Source of the DNA: SIG454 sp045646365
GTDB taxonomy: Bacteria; Bacillota; Clostridia; Monoglobales; Monoglobaceae
Assembly (NCBI GenBank): GCA_045646365.1
Contig: JAZRKP010000056.1
Span: forward strand, 1-23,432
DNA length: 23,432 bases
Reading direction: 5' to 3'
Shown piece by piece: positions 16,493 through 23,432 of the stretch. The translations under genes were made by a program, and so were the position numbers. The notes beneath the pieces are model-generated. The model saw only the letters and a list, made by a program, of their open reading frames with translations. It was not told the origin of the DNA and ran no database searches. How positions within the stretch are numbered: position 1 is the first letter of the stretch; the number at the start of each line of letters is the position of its first letter.

Positions 16493-19075
16493 TTATTCGC
16501 CGTCAATTATAACCACAGCTTCTGCCCCTGCTGTTAATGGAGAGAGTGTGTTAAATCCATCCCAGAAGAAGAGTTTAATTAAATCGCCTTCTTCGTAGGT
16601 ATATTCAGTTAAAACTATATCCTTCGTCTTTTCACCGTTTACAAATGAATCAACATAAGGTACTACATTTTTAAGCACCTTATCCACACCATAAACTCCT
16701 ACAAATGCCACAGCATCTTTTGCATTTTCAGTGTTATTTCTCAAGGATATGCCAACTGTAAGTGTTTTCGCATTAGAATCATATTGCTGATTTGTTATAA
16801 CACTTTCATAGTCAGCCATGCTACATTCAATTCTGTAATTTCTCGAATTATAAAGCTTATTATTTGCTTTAACAAATATATCAATATATTTCTTTTCTGA
16901 AAGGTCAGTAACCTTAATTTCAGGAGCATAAGCCAACGACTTATATTCATCTGCAACAGCTACGGAAATATTTTCTGCAGTTGCATTGTTGTATACAGAA
17001 TAAGGTACTTTAATTTTAGAATATTCATGGTTTATTCCTGCAAGCTCTGTATCTCCGACTTTAACAGATGACACCATAGCTGTTTCCTGCGGAGCGTTGT
17101 ATTTACTGATTACGATTGAATCAATATAAACAAGTGCCGCCTCTCCTGCAATGTTAACTATAAAGTCGAATCTTAAATATTGATAATTAAGCGTGTTATT
17201 CTTTATTGTATCGCTAAGTGGCATTACATAATCAACAAAGTCCGCATCTGCAATCCTGTCAGTTGCAACCTTCGCCTGATGATACTTGCTATTGGTATCC
17301 TGAAGATATACCACCTCTTCTGTACTTGCTGTTGTATTTTTCATTCTGATTCGAATATAATTGTATTCACTCAAATCAAGATTAAGATTTTTAAGTTCAA
17401 GGCTATGGTTTGTTCCATTTTCACCAATCGCTCTTGCTGTTAATACACCGTTTTCAACAGCAAAAATTTCTGCTGCGCTGTTTGCAGTATATCCTTCTGC
17501 ATCAACTGCAAAATCCCATCTTATATCACCTGGATATGTATTTAATTTTTGTGTGCAGGCAATTCTGTAATCTCTTGACGCATCGCCCGTATTTACTGTT
17601 ATATCAACATATTTTTTATCAGTAACATTTTTAATCGTCTTTGTAACATAAGCCCCTTCAAAGCCATCCGCCATTGTAAGCTCGATATTTTTATCTGTCA
17701 TCTCGTTATAAGCAGTATAGTCAACTTCAGCTTCAATATATTCGCTCTCCGGATTAAATCCGCTTACAGATTTTCCGCCGATTTTAACATCTGTCACAGC
17801 AACATTCGTCTGCGGAGCATCATTTTTACTTATTACTATTGAGTCGATATATGCAAGGGCTGCAGTACCTGCAACATTTACAATAAAGTCAAATCTTAAA
17901 AACTTATAATTAACAGTGTTATTCTTTATTGTATCACTAAGCGGCATTACATAATCAACAAAGTCCGTATCTGCAACTCTGTCAGTTGCCACACTTGCTT
18001 TGTGATAAGTACCATTGGTATCCTGAAGATAAATAACCGATTCGCCTGTATTAGTCGTATGCTTCATTCTGATACGGATATAGCTGTATTCGCTCAAATC
18101 AAGATTGAGTCCGTTTAATTCAAGGCTATGGTTCTGGTTAGTTGTTCCTGTTGCTCTTGCAGTCAAAATACCATCCTTAACATCAACTATTTCCGCTCTG
18201 ACATTTGCAGAAAAGCCTTCGCTATCCGATGCAAAATCCCATCTTATATCGCCGGGATATGTACAAATTTCAGGTGTGCAAACGATTCTGTAATTTCTTG
18301 ACTCTGTTTCTGTATTTACTGTTATATCAACATATTTCTTTCCTGAAACATTTTTTATATTCTTTAAAACAGAAGCAGTTCCATAGCCGTCCGCCAATGT
18401 AACTTCGATATTTTCAGCAGTCATTTCGTTATAAGATGTATAATCTAAAGTTGTTTCGCAGTATTCTGTCGCCATGTCAAATCCACTTACAGAAACTCCA
18501 CCGATTTTAACATCACTTACATATTCGCTTGTCTGGGGAGTATTGTATTTACTGAAAACAATTGAATCAATATATTGAACAGCCCCGTCACTATCGTTAT
18601 ACATATTATTCATAAAGTCTAAACGAACTTTTGTTATTACACTGTTCTTTTCTAACGCTCCACTTGTCTTATTTGACAAGTCAAATACATAATCAACAAA
18701 ATCGCTATCAGCTTTTTTATCGGTCAGAAGCTGAACCTGATAAAATTTGCCTGTTGCACCAAAAAGATACAAGTCCATTGATGCATTTGCCGTTGTATCT
18801 TTCGCACGAACACGGATATAGTTATACTGACTCAAATCAATATTCTGTCCCGGAACAGTAATATTAGGATCAGCACCTGTTGCAATAACTTTCATTGCGC
18901 CATTTGCAACTTCCGCAATTTTTGCTTGTTCATTCGCAACAAAGCCTTCCTCGTCCGACACAAAATCCCATCTAATATCACCCGGATATACTGTTTCCTC
19001 CGCAATAACACCTGTAACAGGCATTATCCCAACAACCATCATTACCGCAATCAAAACTGATAATAATTTTTTCAT
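16493..19075 (-). CDS. Secreted three-module CBM-like/Ig-like array protein (first gene of the operon)
   Basis: The protein has 860 residues. The ATG at 19073-19075 follows AAAGGAGAA at about 8 bases; an in-frame TTG at 19079-19081 is too close to that site. The signal peptide (MKKLLSVLIAVMMVVGIMPV) ends near VIA. Three modules start with YPGDIRWDF at residues 30, 273 and 514. Each has a jelly-roll (EGF, ANGAMKV-like strand, IDLSQYNYIRVR, LRFDFIVN, YIDSIVFSKY) and a cadherin-like Ig fold (VSDVKIGGVSVSGF, then YVDITVNT, then YRIVC). The final ~100 residues form a C-terminal domain (LTVGISLRNNT, later LIKLFFWDGFNTLSPL). The pattern of a WDF-x-x-D-x-EGF start and an IDxIxxxK end is typical of carbohydrate-binding jelly-rolls. 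I see no wall anchor and no catalytic residues. Being nearest the promoter, it should be the most expressed product, which suits a binding protein released to or associated with the surface. Confidence 0.88.
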   Translation of the reverse strand: MKKLLSVLIAVMMVVGIMPVTGVIAEETVYPGDIRWDFVSDEEGFVANEQAKIAEVANGAMKVIATGADPNITVPGQNIDLSQYNYIRVRAKDTTANASMDLYLFGATGKFYQVQLLTDKKADSDFVDYVFDLSNKTSGALEKNSVITKVRLDFMNNMYNDSDGAVQYIDSIVFSKYNTPQTSEYVSDVKIGGVSVSGFDMATEYCETTLDYTSYNEMTAENIEVTLADGYGTASVLKNIKNVSGKKYVDITVNTETESRNYRIVCTPEICTYPGDIRWDFASDSEGFSANVRAEIVDVKDGILTARATGTTNQNHSLELNGLNLDLSEYSYIRIRMKHTTNTGESVIYLQDTNGTYHKASVATDRVADTDFVDYVMPLSDTIKNNTVNYKFLRFDFIVNVAGTAALAYIDSIVISKNDAPQTNVAVTDVKIGGKSVSGFNPESEYIEAEVDYTAYNEMTDKNIELTMADGFEGAYVTKTIKNVTDKKYVDITVNTGDASRDYRIACTQKLNTYPGDIRWDFAVDAEGYTANSAAEIFAVENGVLTARAIGENGTNHSLELKNLNLDLSEYNYIRIRMKNTTASTEEVVYLQDTNSKYHQAKVATDRIADADFVDYVMPLSDTIKNNTLNYQYLRFDFIVNIAGEAALVYIDSIVISKYNAPQETAMVSSVKVGDTELAGINHEYSKIKVPYSVYNNATAENISVAVADEYKSLAYAPEIKVTDLSEKKYIDIFVKANNKLYNSRNYRIECSMADYESVITNQQYDSNAKTLTVGISLRNNTENAKDAVAFVGVYGVDKVLKNVVPYVDSFVNGEKTKDIVLTEYTYEEGDLIKLFFWDGFNTLSPLTAGAEAVVIIDGE
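16810..18988 (-). repeat. Three tandem copies of the module, copies 2 and 3 recently homogenised
   Basis: Copies begin at 18988, 18259 and 17536, reading leftward, a period of about 730 bases. Bases 17193-17267 and 17916-17990 differ at 6 of 75 positions, far closer than the rest of the family, so copies 2 and 3 look like a recent duplication or gene conversion. Confidence 0.8.
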
Positions 19076-19117
19076 TTTCAATTCTCCTTTATATATAAAA
19101 TTTTTATTTTTTCATAA

Positions 19118-19146
19118 TTGACATTTAGCAAATTTTCTGCTATGCT
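19118..19146 (+). promoter_or_regulatory. Sigma-70-type promoter of the AraC-rhamnosidase operon
   Basis: TTGACA (19118-19123) is a perfect -35, followed after 17 bases by TATGCT (19141-19146). The predicted start is near 19153, leaving a leader of about 80 bases. It faces the minus-strand promoter and the two would share polymerase footprint. Confidence 0.5.
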
Positions 19147-19149
19147 ATG

Positions 19150-19178
19150 ATTATAACACTGCTATAATGACAATTCAA
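19150..19178 (-). promoter_or_regulatory. Sigma-70-type promoter of the minus-strand surface operon
   Basis: On the minus strand, TTGAAT (19173-19178) and TATAAT (19150-19155) are separated by exactly 17 bases. The predicted start is near 19143, giving a leader of about 68 bases to the ATG at 19075. The -10 is perfect and the -35 is weak, as expected for an activator-dependent promoter. Confidence 0.65.
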
Positions 19179-19180
19179 GG

Positions 19181-19219
19181 CAATAATAGTCCAATTTTTT
19201 GCCATTTTAGACCAATTCA
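19181..19219. promoter_or_regulatory. Candidate AraC-family operator: direct repeat with 21-bp spacing
   Basis: AGTCCAATT (19188-19196) and AGACCAATT (19209-19217) are direct repeats offset by 21 bases, two helical turns, with flanking matches. They sit 3 bases upstream of the minus-strand -35, the usual place for an AraC-family activator. They also lie downstream of the plus-strand start, where binding would hinder the regulator's own transcription. Confidence 0.55.
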
Positions 19220-19233
19220 GAGGAGTTTTGATT

Positions 19234-20100
19234 ATGAATCAGCATATTGCATACCAAATCTGTGAACAACTGCACATAAATAAGATATATTCCCTTTTTA
19301 TGCCTTCTTATAAAAATAAGTATAACTTCTATGGTGAATCTCATAATTTCTGGGAAACGCTATATGTTTTAAGTGGCTCTGTATGTGTTTCAGCCAATGA
19401 AAAAGTATATAATTTAAACGAGGGTGATATCGTTTTTCATGAACCCCTGGAGCTTCATAAATTTTATACTACAACCCCCAACACCAAACTTCTCATTTTT
19501 TCTTATGACCTTGAGGGAAATTTATCAGAATTTTTCCGACATAAAGTTTTTAATTTGACAAAACACCAGAAAAGTATCATTTCATCAATGATTGATTACT
19601 TTAAAAATGCAAGTAAGCAACCTGAATATATAAACCCTGGACGGCTAACTCATGAAGAATGGCATCAATATCTGACCCCTATAAACACAAATCCGATTTA
19701 CGGTCAAAGCCTTGTTATATACATATATCAGCTTATGTTAAGTCTTGTGGATAACAGCACCAGAGCTCATTCAGTTAAGTCTCATGAATCGATTTTGTTC
19801 CGCAGTGCTGTTAACTATATGACAGAGAACATATCGAACTCGATTAGTGTGTCTGATATTGCAAAAAATATAAATATCAGCATTTCAGGGCTTAAGCGGA
19901 TTTTCGAAAAATACGCAGGTATGGGAGTTCATAAATATTTTCTCACTTTAAAGCTGAATGCTGCAACAGAACTTTTGGAAAGCGGATGTTCTGTTTCCGA
20001 GGTTACTGCAAGTTTAGGCTTTAGCAGTTCTTCTTATTTCTCAAAAGTATATAAAAGAGAGTTAAAACGCTCTCCATCCCACATAAAACTTAAAAAATAA
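19234..20100 (+). CDS. AraC-family transcriptional regulator
   Basis: The protein has 288 residues. The ATG at 19234-19236 follows AGAGGAG at about 8 bases; an in-frame TTG six bases earlier overlaps that spacing. Residues about 30-100 form a cupin-type sensing domain (FWETLYVLSGSVCVSANEK, then LNEGDIVFHEPLELHKF). The middle is helical. Residues about 190-285 hold the double helix-turn-helix: helix 1 region SVSDIAKNINISISGLKRIF, helix 2 region SVSEVTASLGFSSSSYFSKV, with the standard KxxxxxSPSHIK-like ending. Length and order match sugar-responsive AraC activators. It is divergent from the surface operon and 14 bases upstream of the rhamnosidase, so it very likely controls both, responding to a rhamnose-containing or other oligosaccharide. 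The inducer is not evident from the sequence. The direct repeat at 19181-19219 is the proposed binding site. Confidence 0.95.
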   Translation: MNQHIAYQICEQLHINKIYSLFMPSYKNKYNFYGESHNFWETLYVLSGSVCVSANEKVYNLNEGDIVFHEPLELHKFYTTTPNTKLLIFSYDLEGNLSEFFRHKVFNLTKHQKSIISSMIDYFKNASKQPEYINPGRLTHEEWHQYLTPINTNPIYGQSLVIYIYQLMLSLVDNSTRAHSVKSHESILFRSAVNYMTENISNSISVSDIAKNINISISGLKRIFEKYAGMGVHKYFLTLKLNAATELLESGCSVSEVTASLGFSSSSYFSKVYKRELKRSPSHIKLKK

Positions 20101-20114
20101 AAGGAGATTTCTTC

Positions 20115-22304
20115 ATGGTAGAAAACGCTAAATGGATAAAATCAATAGAAAACAAAGACGAGGCTTGTTACGAATTTTATAGGAATATAAACTTAAAAAA
20201 ACCTGTTAAATCCGCCGTTCTCTGTATTTCCGCAATCGGAATGTATCGTGCATTTATAAATGGAAACAGAATCGGGAATGAAGTTTTCACTCCCTACTGG
20301 ACAGCATATAATATTCATACTCAATATCAAAGTTATGACATTACAGATATGGTTTCAGATGAGTTTGAATTTTGTGTAATATGTGCCGAAGGCTGGGCTG
20401 TTGGACAGCTTGATGCAAGTCTTGACAACCGCCATCATTATGCAGAAAATATCGCACTTATCTACTCCATAGATATTACATACGAAGACGAAACAAGAGA
20501 CATTATTGTGTCTGATGAAAACACAAAAGTCCGCACTTCTCACATTTTATCTTCATCAATCTATCACGGCGAAACGGTTGATAAAACGACCGAAAAAAAA
20601 GAACTCGGACAAGCTTTAATCGATAAAACTGTTAAGACCAAACTTCTTTCGCAATACGGTGAAAAAGTCCTTGAACAAGAACAGATTTCCCCTGTTAAAT
20701 TTTTTATCACTCCCAAAGGTGAAAAAGTTATTGATTTCGGGCAAAACCTTGCAGGGTATGTTAAGCTAACGATTTCAGGAAAACGAGGAGATGTTATAAA
20801 AATAAGCCATGCAGAAATTCTTGACAAAGACGGTAATTTCTACACAGCAAATCTTCGTGACGCGAAGGCAACCAACACATATATCCTTTCTGGTGAAGGC
20901 GAAGAAACTTTCAAACCAACATTTTCATGGCAAGGATTTCGCTATATTCGTCTTGATGAATACCCTTATGATGAAGTTAATTTAAAGGACTTCAAAGCTA
21001 TTGTTGTTCATTCTGAATTAAAAAGAACGGGAAATTTTGTCTGCGGAAACGAAAAAATCAATCAGCTTTATCACAACATTATCTGGGGACAAAAGAGCAA
21101 TTTTATTGATGTTCCGACAGATTGTCCACAAAGAAATGAGCGTTACGGCTGGACAGGGGATGCTCAGGTTTTTGTCCGTACTGCCGCAATCAACTTTGAT
21201 GTTGAGAAATTTTTCAAAAAGTGGCTCTTTGACCTTGCCTCCGAGCAAATGGAAAACGGGGCGGTTATGGCTTTGGTTCCCACAATAAATGTTGAAACCC
21301 GTGTTTCCGCCGCTTGGGGCGATGCTGCAACAATTTGCCCGTGGGAAATTTATATGGCATACGGAAACAAAGAGCTTCTTGAAAATCAGTTTGAGAGTAT
21401 GAAAAAATGGGTGGATTATATCCGCAATTTCGGTGAAGAGGAATTTCTCTGGATTGGTGGAAACCATTTCGGTGACTGGCTTGGTATGGATAACGAGGAC
21501 GGCTCATATATGGGGGCGACTCCTCACGACTATATTGCCTCGGCATTTTTTGCATACAGCACTTCATTGGTTATAAAAGCAGGAAAAGTTTTAGGGTATG
21601 ATATGACTGAATATGAAAAGCTTTACGAAAATATTTTAAAAGCTTTTCATAAAACCTTCATAAAAGATGATCTTCCCATATCAAAAACTCAAACTGCCTA
21701 CGCTCTTGCACTTTACTTTGGTTTGTGTACGAATACACAAAAAACAGCTGACGGTCTTGCAAAACTGGTTTTAGACAACGGAACAAAGCTTACCACAGGC
21801 TTTGTTGGAACACCTTATCTTCTTCACGCTTTGTCAGAAAACGGATATTTGAATATAGCTTACGATTTGCTTTTCCAGGAAGATTTTCCTTCGTGGCTTT
21901 TCTCGGTAAATCATGGTGCAACGACAATGTGGGAGCATTGGGACGGTATGAAAGAGGATGGCTCATTCTGGGACGAAAAAATGAATTCCTTTAACCACTA
22001 CGCATACGGTGCGGTTTTTGACTGGATTTTTGGAGTTTCTGCCGGAATTAAAGTTCTTCCCAACGGCGCAGGATACAAACACATTTCAATATCCCCACAG
22101 CCTGATAAACGCCTCGGCTTTTTAAAAGCAGGAATTGAAACAAAATATGGAAATCTTTCAAGCTATTGGTACTACAAAGGTGACCAGATATTTTTTGAAT
22201 TTGAAATCCCGAAAGGAATAACCGCAGAAATTTCTCTCCCCAACGGACAACAAGAATCCGGTTCTAACGGAATATATATGTACTGTATAAAACACATTAA
22301 TTGA
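20115..22304 (+). CDS. Cytoplasmic alpha-L-rhamnosidase, glycoside hydrolase family 78
   Basis: The protein has 729 residues and should release terminal alpha-L-rhamnose from oligosaccharides. The ATG at 20115 follows AAGGAG at 9 bases. The N-terminal ~140 residues are the GH78 N-terminal beta-domain (GMYRAFINGNRIGNEVFTPYW). A concanavalin-like beta-domain follows (VIDFGQNLAGYVKL, then FRYIRLDEYP). From about 305 is the (alpha/alpha)6 barrel. The acid-site motif DCPQRNERYGWTGDAQ spans 336-351, with Glu342 and Asp349 as the conserved acidic residues. Glu607 in WEHWD is the expected general base, followed by SFNHYAYGAVFDW. A C-terminal beta-domain closes it. There is no signal peptide, so the substrate must be imported. 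It is somewhat shorter than many GH78 enzymes (about 900), with one N-terminal beta-domain apparently missing. The stop is TGA, which shows that TGA terminates in this genome. It is co-transcribed with the AraC gene. Confidence 0.95.
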   Translation: MVENAKWIKSIENKDEACYEFYRNINLKKPVKSAVLCISAIGMYRAFINGNRIGNEVFTPYWTAYNIHTQYQSYDITDMVSDEFEFCVICAEGWAVGQLDASLDNRHHYAENIALIYSIDITYEDETRDIIVSDENTKVRTSHILSSSIYHGETVDKTTEKKELGQALIDKTVKTKLLSQYGEKVLEQEQISPVKFFITPKGEKVIDFGQNLAGYVKLTISGKRGDVIKISHAEILDKDGNFYTANLRDAKATNTYILSGEGEETFKPTFSWQGFRYIRLDEYPYDEVNLKDFKAIVVHSELKRTGNFVCGNEKINQLYHNIIWGQKSNFIDVPTDCPQRNERYGWTGDAQVFVRTAAINFDVEKFFKKWLFDLASEQMENGAVMALVPTINVETRVSAAWGDAATICPWEIYMAYGNKELLENQFESMKKWVDYIRNFGEEEFLWIGGNHFGDWLGMDNEDGSYMGATPHDYIASAFFAYSTSLVIKAGKVLGYDMTEYEKLYENILKAFHKTFIKDDLPISKTQTAYALALYFGLCTNTQKTADGLAKLVLDNGTKLTTGFVGTPYLLHALSENGYLNIAYDLLFQEDFPSWLFSVNHGATTMWEHWDGMKEDGSFWDEKMNSFNHYAYGAVFDWIFGVSAGIKVLPNGAGYKHISISPQPDKRLGFLKAGIETKYGNLSSYWYYKGDQIFFEFEIPKGITAEISLPNGQQESGSNGIYMYCIKHIN

Positions 22305-22426
22305 TTTAGATATAATTTATACATTTTCCTCACCCCGCAAAATCTCTAAATATAAATATATATTCTTAATGCAATCCATAGTAGCTACGGCTGCTATGGA
22401 TATTTTGTTTTTTGGAGGTTTAGATT
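22305..22426 (+). other. Intergenic region with terminator and ribosome binding site only
   Basis: The first 70 bases are AT-rich and hold nothing I can identify. The rest is the terminator hairpin and the TTGGAGG site of the interrupted gene. Confidence 0.5.
22374..22414 (+). terminator. Intrinsic terminator after the rhamnosidase gene
   Basis: ATCCATAGTAGC and GCTGCTATGGAT (22374-22385 and 22390-22401) form a 12-base stem with one G-T type mismatch and a TACG loop, followed by a T-rich tract. It lies 70 bases past the rhamnosidase stop and runs directly into the next gene's TTGGAGG ribosome binding site. Confidence 0.7.
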
Positions 22427-23242
22427 ATGAACGAAAATGAAAAAATTTGCGTGTATTGAGGGCAGGTGCTTGATGAAGGGAATGCATATGAATTTCACGG
22501 TAAAACAATGTGCGAGAGTTGTTTTAATGAGCATACCGCAGTCTGTGAATGCTGCAATGACAGAATATGGCAAAGCAACTCCCGTGGTGATGAATCCATA
22601 ACACTTTGCTATGACTGTTACGATGACTACTACACTACCTGCGAAGATTGTGGAAGAGTTATTCATAATGACAGTGCTTGTTATGAAAGTGATGATTCGA
22701 ATATTCCGTATTGTGAAAGCTGTTACGATAGAATCAATAATACCATTATCAAGTCATACAACTTTAAACCAAAGCCAATATTCTATGGTGAAGATTCTAT
22801 GTTTATGGGAGTCGAACTTGAAATTGACAAAGACGGAGAATGTATTGAAAATGCAGAGACTTTACTGAATATTGCCAATCGAGATAATGAACATATTTAC
22901 TGTAAGCATGACGGCAGCATTGAAGATGGTTTTGAGATTGTATCTCACCCTATGACTCTTGACTATCACATTAATAAAATGAAATGAAAAGACATATTCC
23001 ATAAAGCCATTGATATTGGGTATCGTTCACACCAAACATCTACTTGTGGGTTACATATACACATAGGGTGTAATTCATTAGGGGAGTCATATGCTGAACA
23101 GGAAAGTGTAATCGCAAGGATAGTACATTTTGTTGAGTTGCACTGGAATGAATTACTTAAATTTTCTCATCGTACAGAAGACAGCATTAACAGATGGGCA
23201 AGCAGATATGGTTATTGCGGCAGTGTGAGAAATTTTCTGTAA
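22427..23242 (+). pseudogene. Zinc-ribbon / amidoligase-type gene with two in-frame TGA codons
   Basis: The ATG at 22427 has TTGGAGG 8 bases upstream. One frame of 271 codons runs to TAA at 23240-23242, interrupted by TGA at 22457-22459 (codon 11) and 22985-22987 (codon 187). Residues 8-110 carry a chain of CxxC knuckles (CESC, CECC, CYDC, CEDC, CESC). The rest matches the amidoligase-like family that I recall from clostridial mobile elements and phages: GVELEIDKDGE, YCKHDGSIEDGFEIVSHPMT, SHQTSTCGLHIHIG, HWNELLKFSHRTED. Codon 11 falls where the second Cys of the first knuckle belongs (CVY-stop-G). Codon 187 falls where I recall a Trp (MK-stop-KDI). The family usually continues beyond RYGY, so the 3' end seems truncated. 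No frameshift is seen. The simplest reading is a decaying gene acquired on mobile DNA; programmed readthrough or a recoded donor is possible. Confidence 0.65.
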
Positions 23243-23432
23243 ATTCAATTTTTCTATGATAAAATATTCAAATTTTGGGGGCAGGAATAGTCATATTTTG
23301 GCTTTCCTGTCTTAGTTGTAATATAGCACGGATTTTACGCCATGTCAAGGGCGGTCTCGTGAGAGACCGTGAATTTTACCCTTGAATGTGGTGAAAAATT
23401 TGTGCTATCAGAGTCGTCCGTCATACATAATT
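23243..23432. other. Non-coding right end with palindromic element
   Basis: No gene is visible. After about 80 AT-rich bases comes a large imperfect palindrome (annotated separately) and about 24 further bases to the window edge. Confidence 0.5.
23323..23408. repeat. 86-base imperfect palindrome with GUGA-looped core
   Basis: The outer arms are ATAGCAC (23323-23329) and GTGCTAT (23402-23408). Inner arms include TCAAGGG against CCCTTGA. The core is a perfect 7-bp stem CGGTCTC / GAGACCG (23352-23358 and 23363-23369) around GTGA, a GNRA-type tetraloop. One arm has about 9-10 extra bases (around 23370-23379). It resembles a REP-like or MITE-type intergenic element. I see no open reading frame or target-site duplication within the window. 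Confidence 0.65.

Noticed and set aside
9560..19075. CRISPR-like periodicity from the regularly repeated DNA
   Set aside because: The repeats are about 730 bases long, in frame, and encode protein modules. No short repeat-spacer pattern exists.
22457..22510. Selenocysteine insertion at the first TGA (CVY-U-G would be a CxxU motif)
   Set aside because: I see no clear SECIS-like hairpin right after the TGA, the second TGA is at a Trp-type position, and the CxxC here is a structural zinc knuckle rather than a redox site.
22457..22987. Genome-wide reassignment of TGA to Trp
   Set aside because: The large genes of the window stay open over 20 kb using TGG for Trp, and the rhamnosidase ends in TGA. 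The first TGA of the interrupted gene also sits at a Cys position. Recoding, if real, would be confined to this gene or its donor.
1..23432. tRNA, rRNA or riboswitch genes
   Set aside because: I found no cloverleaf-like, ribosomal or known riboswitch-like conserved segment. Non-coding gaps are short and are described individually.

Overview
This window looks like an AT-rich chromosome segment from an anaerobic Gram-positive bacterium of the Clostridia. The reasons are strong AGGAGG ribosome binding sites, several secreted proteins with Sec signal peptides, S-layer homology (SLH) wall anchors, copper-amine-oxidase-type 'stalk' domains, and an AraC plus GH78 pair. A plant- or mucin-glycan degrader, perhaps from a gut or rumen, is a guess. 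Standard code applies in the main genes: they use TGG for Trp, one ends in TGA, and the rest end in TAA or TAG.

Layout. Bases 1-19075 are one co-directional minus-strand run, read right to left, with very short gaps or overlaps. It holds seven consecutive secreted proteins and ends in a cytoplasmic Gfo/Idh/MocA (GH109-like) protein that leaves the window at base 1. In transcription order the genes are: a carbohydrate-binding/Ig-like array (19075-16493); a chimeric protein joining a jelly-roll protein to one array module (16482-13582); a C-terminal SLH protein with three array modules (13534-9560); an N-terminal SLH protein (9548-6963); a small jelly-roll protein (6961-6059); a paralogue of the chimera's first half (6023-4116); a CBM9-type plus stalk plus beta-helix glycosidase that resembles GH110 (4123-1238); and the GH109-like gene (1156 to beyond 1).

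Bases 19076-19233 are a compact divergent control region. It has two face-to-face sigma-70-type promoters and a 21-bp-spaced direct repeat just upstream of the minus-strand -35, which is what an AraC-family activator site would look like. On the plus strand follow an AraC-family regulator (19234-20100) and, 14 bases later, a cytoplasmic GH78 alpha-L-rhamnosidase (20115-22304) with a terminator. The inferred system is an inducible surface apparatus that binds and trims a rhamnose-containing, possibly alpha-galactosylated glycan, with the oligosaccharides finished inside the cell. No transporter is visible in the window.

Bases 22427-23432 are different in character. They hold a zinc-ribbon/amidoligase-type gene with two in-frame TGA codons and a shortened 3' end, followed by a large imperfect palindrome. 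This looks like decayed mobile DNA, or less likely a recoded gene.

The most interesting items are the largely enzyme-free, modular surface operon with its fused paralogue, the adjacent GH110-like and GH109-like pair, the AraC switch region, and the UGA-interrupted gene.
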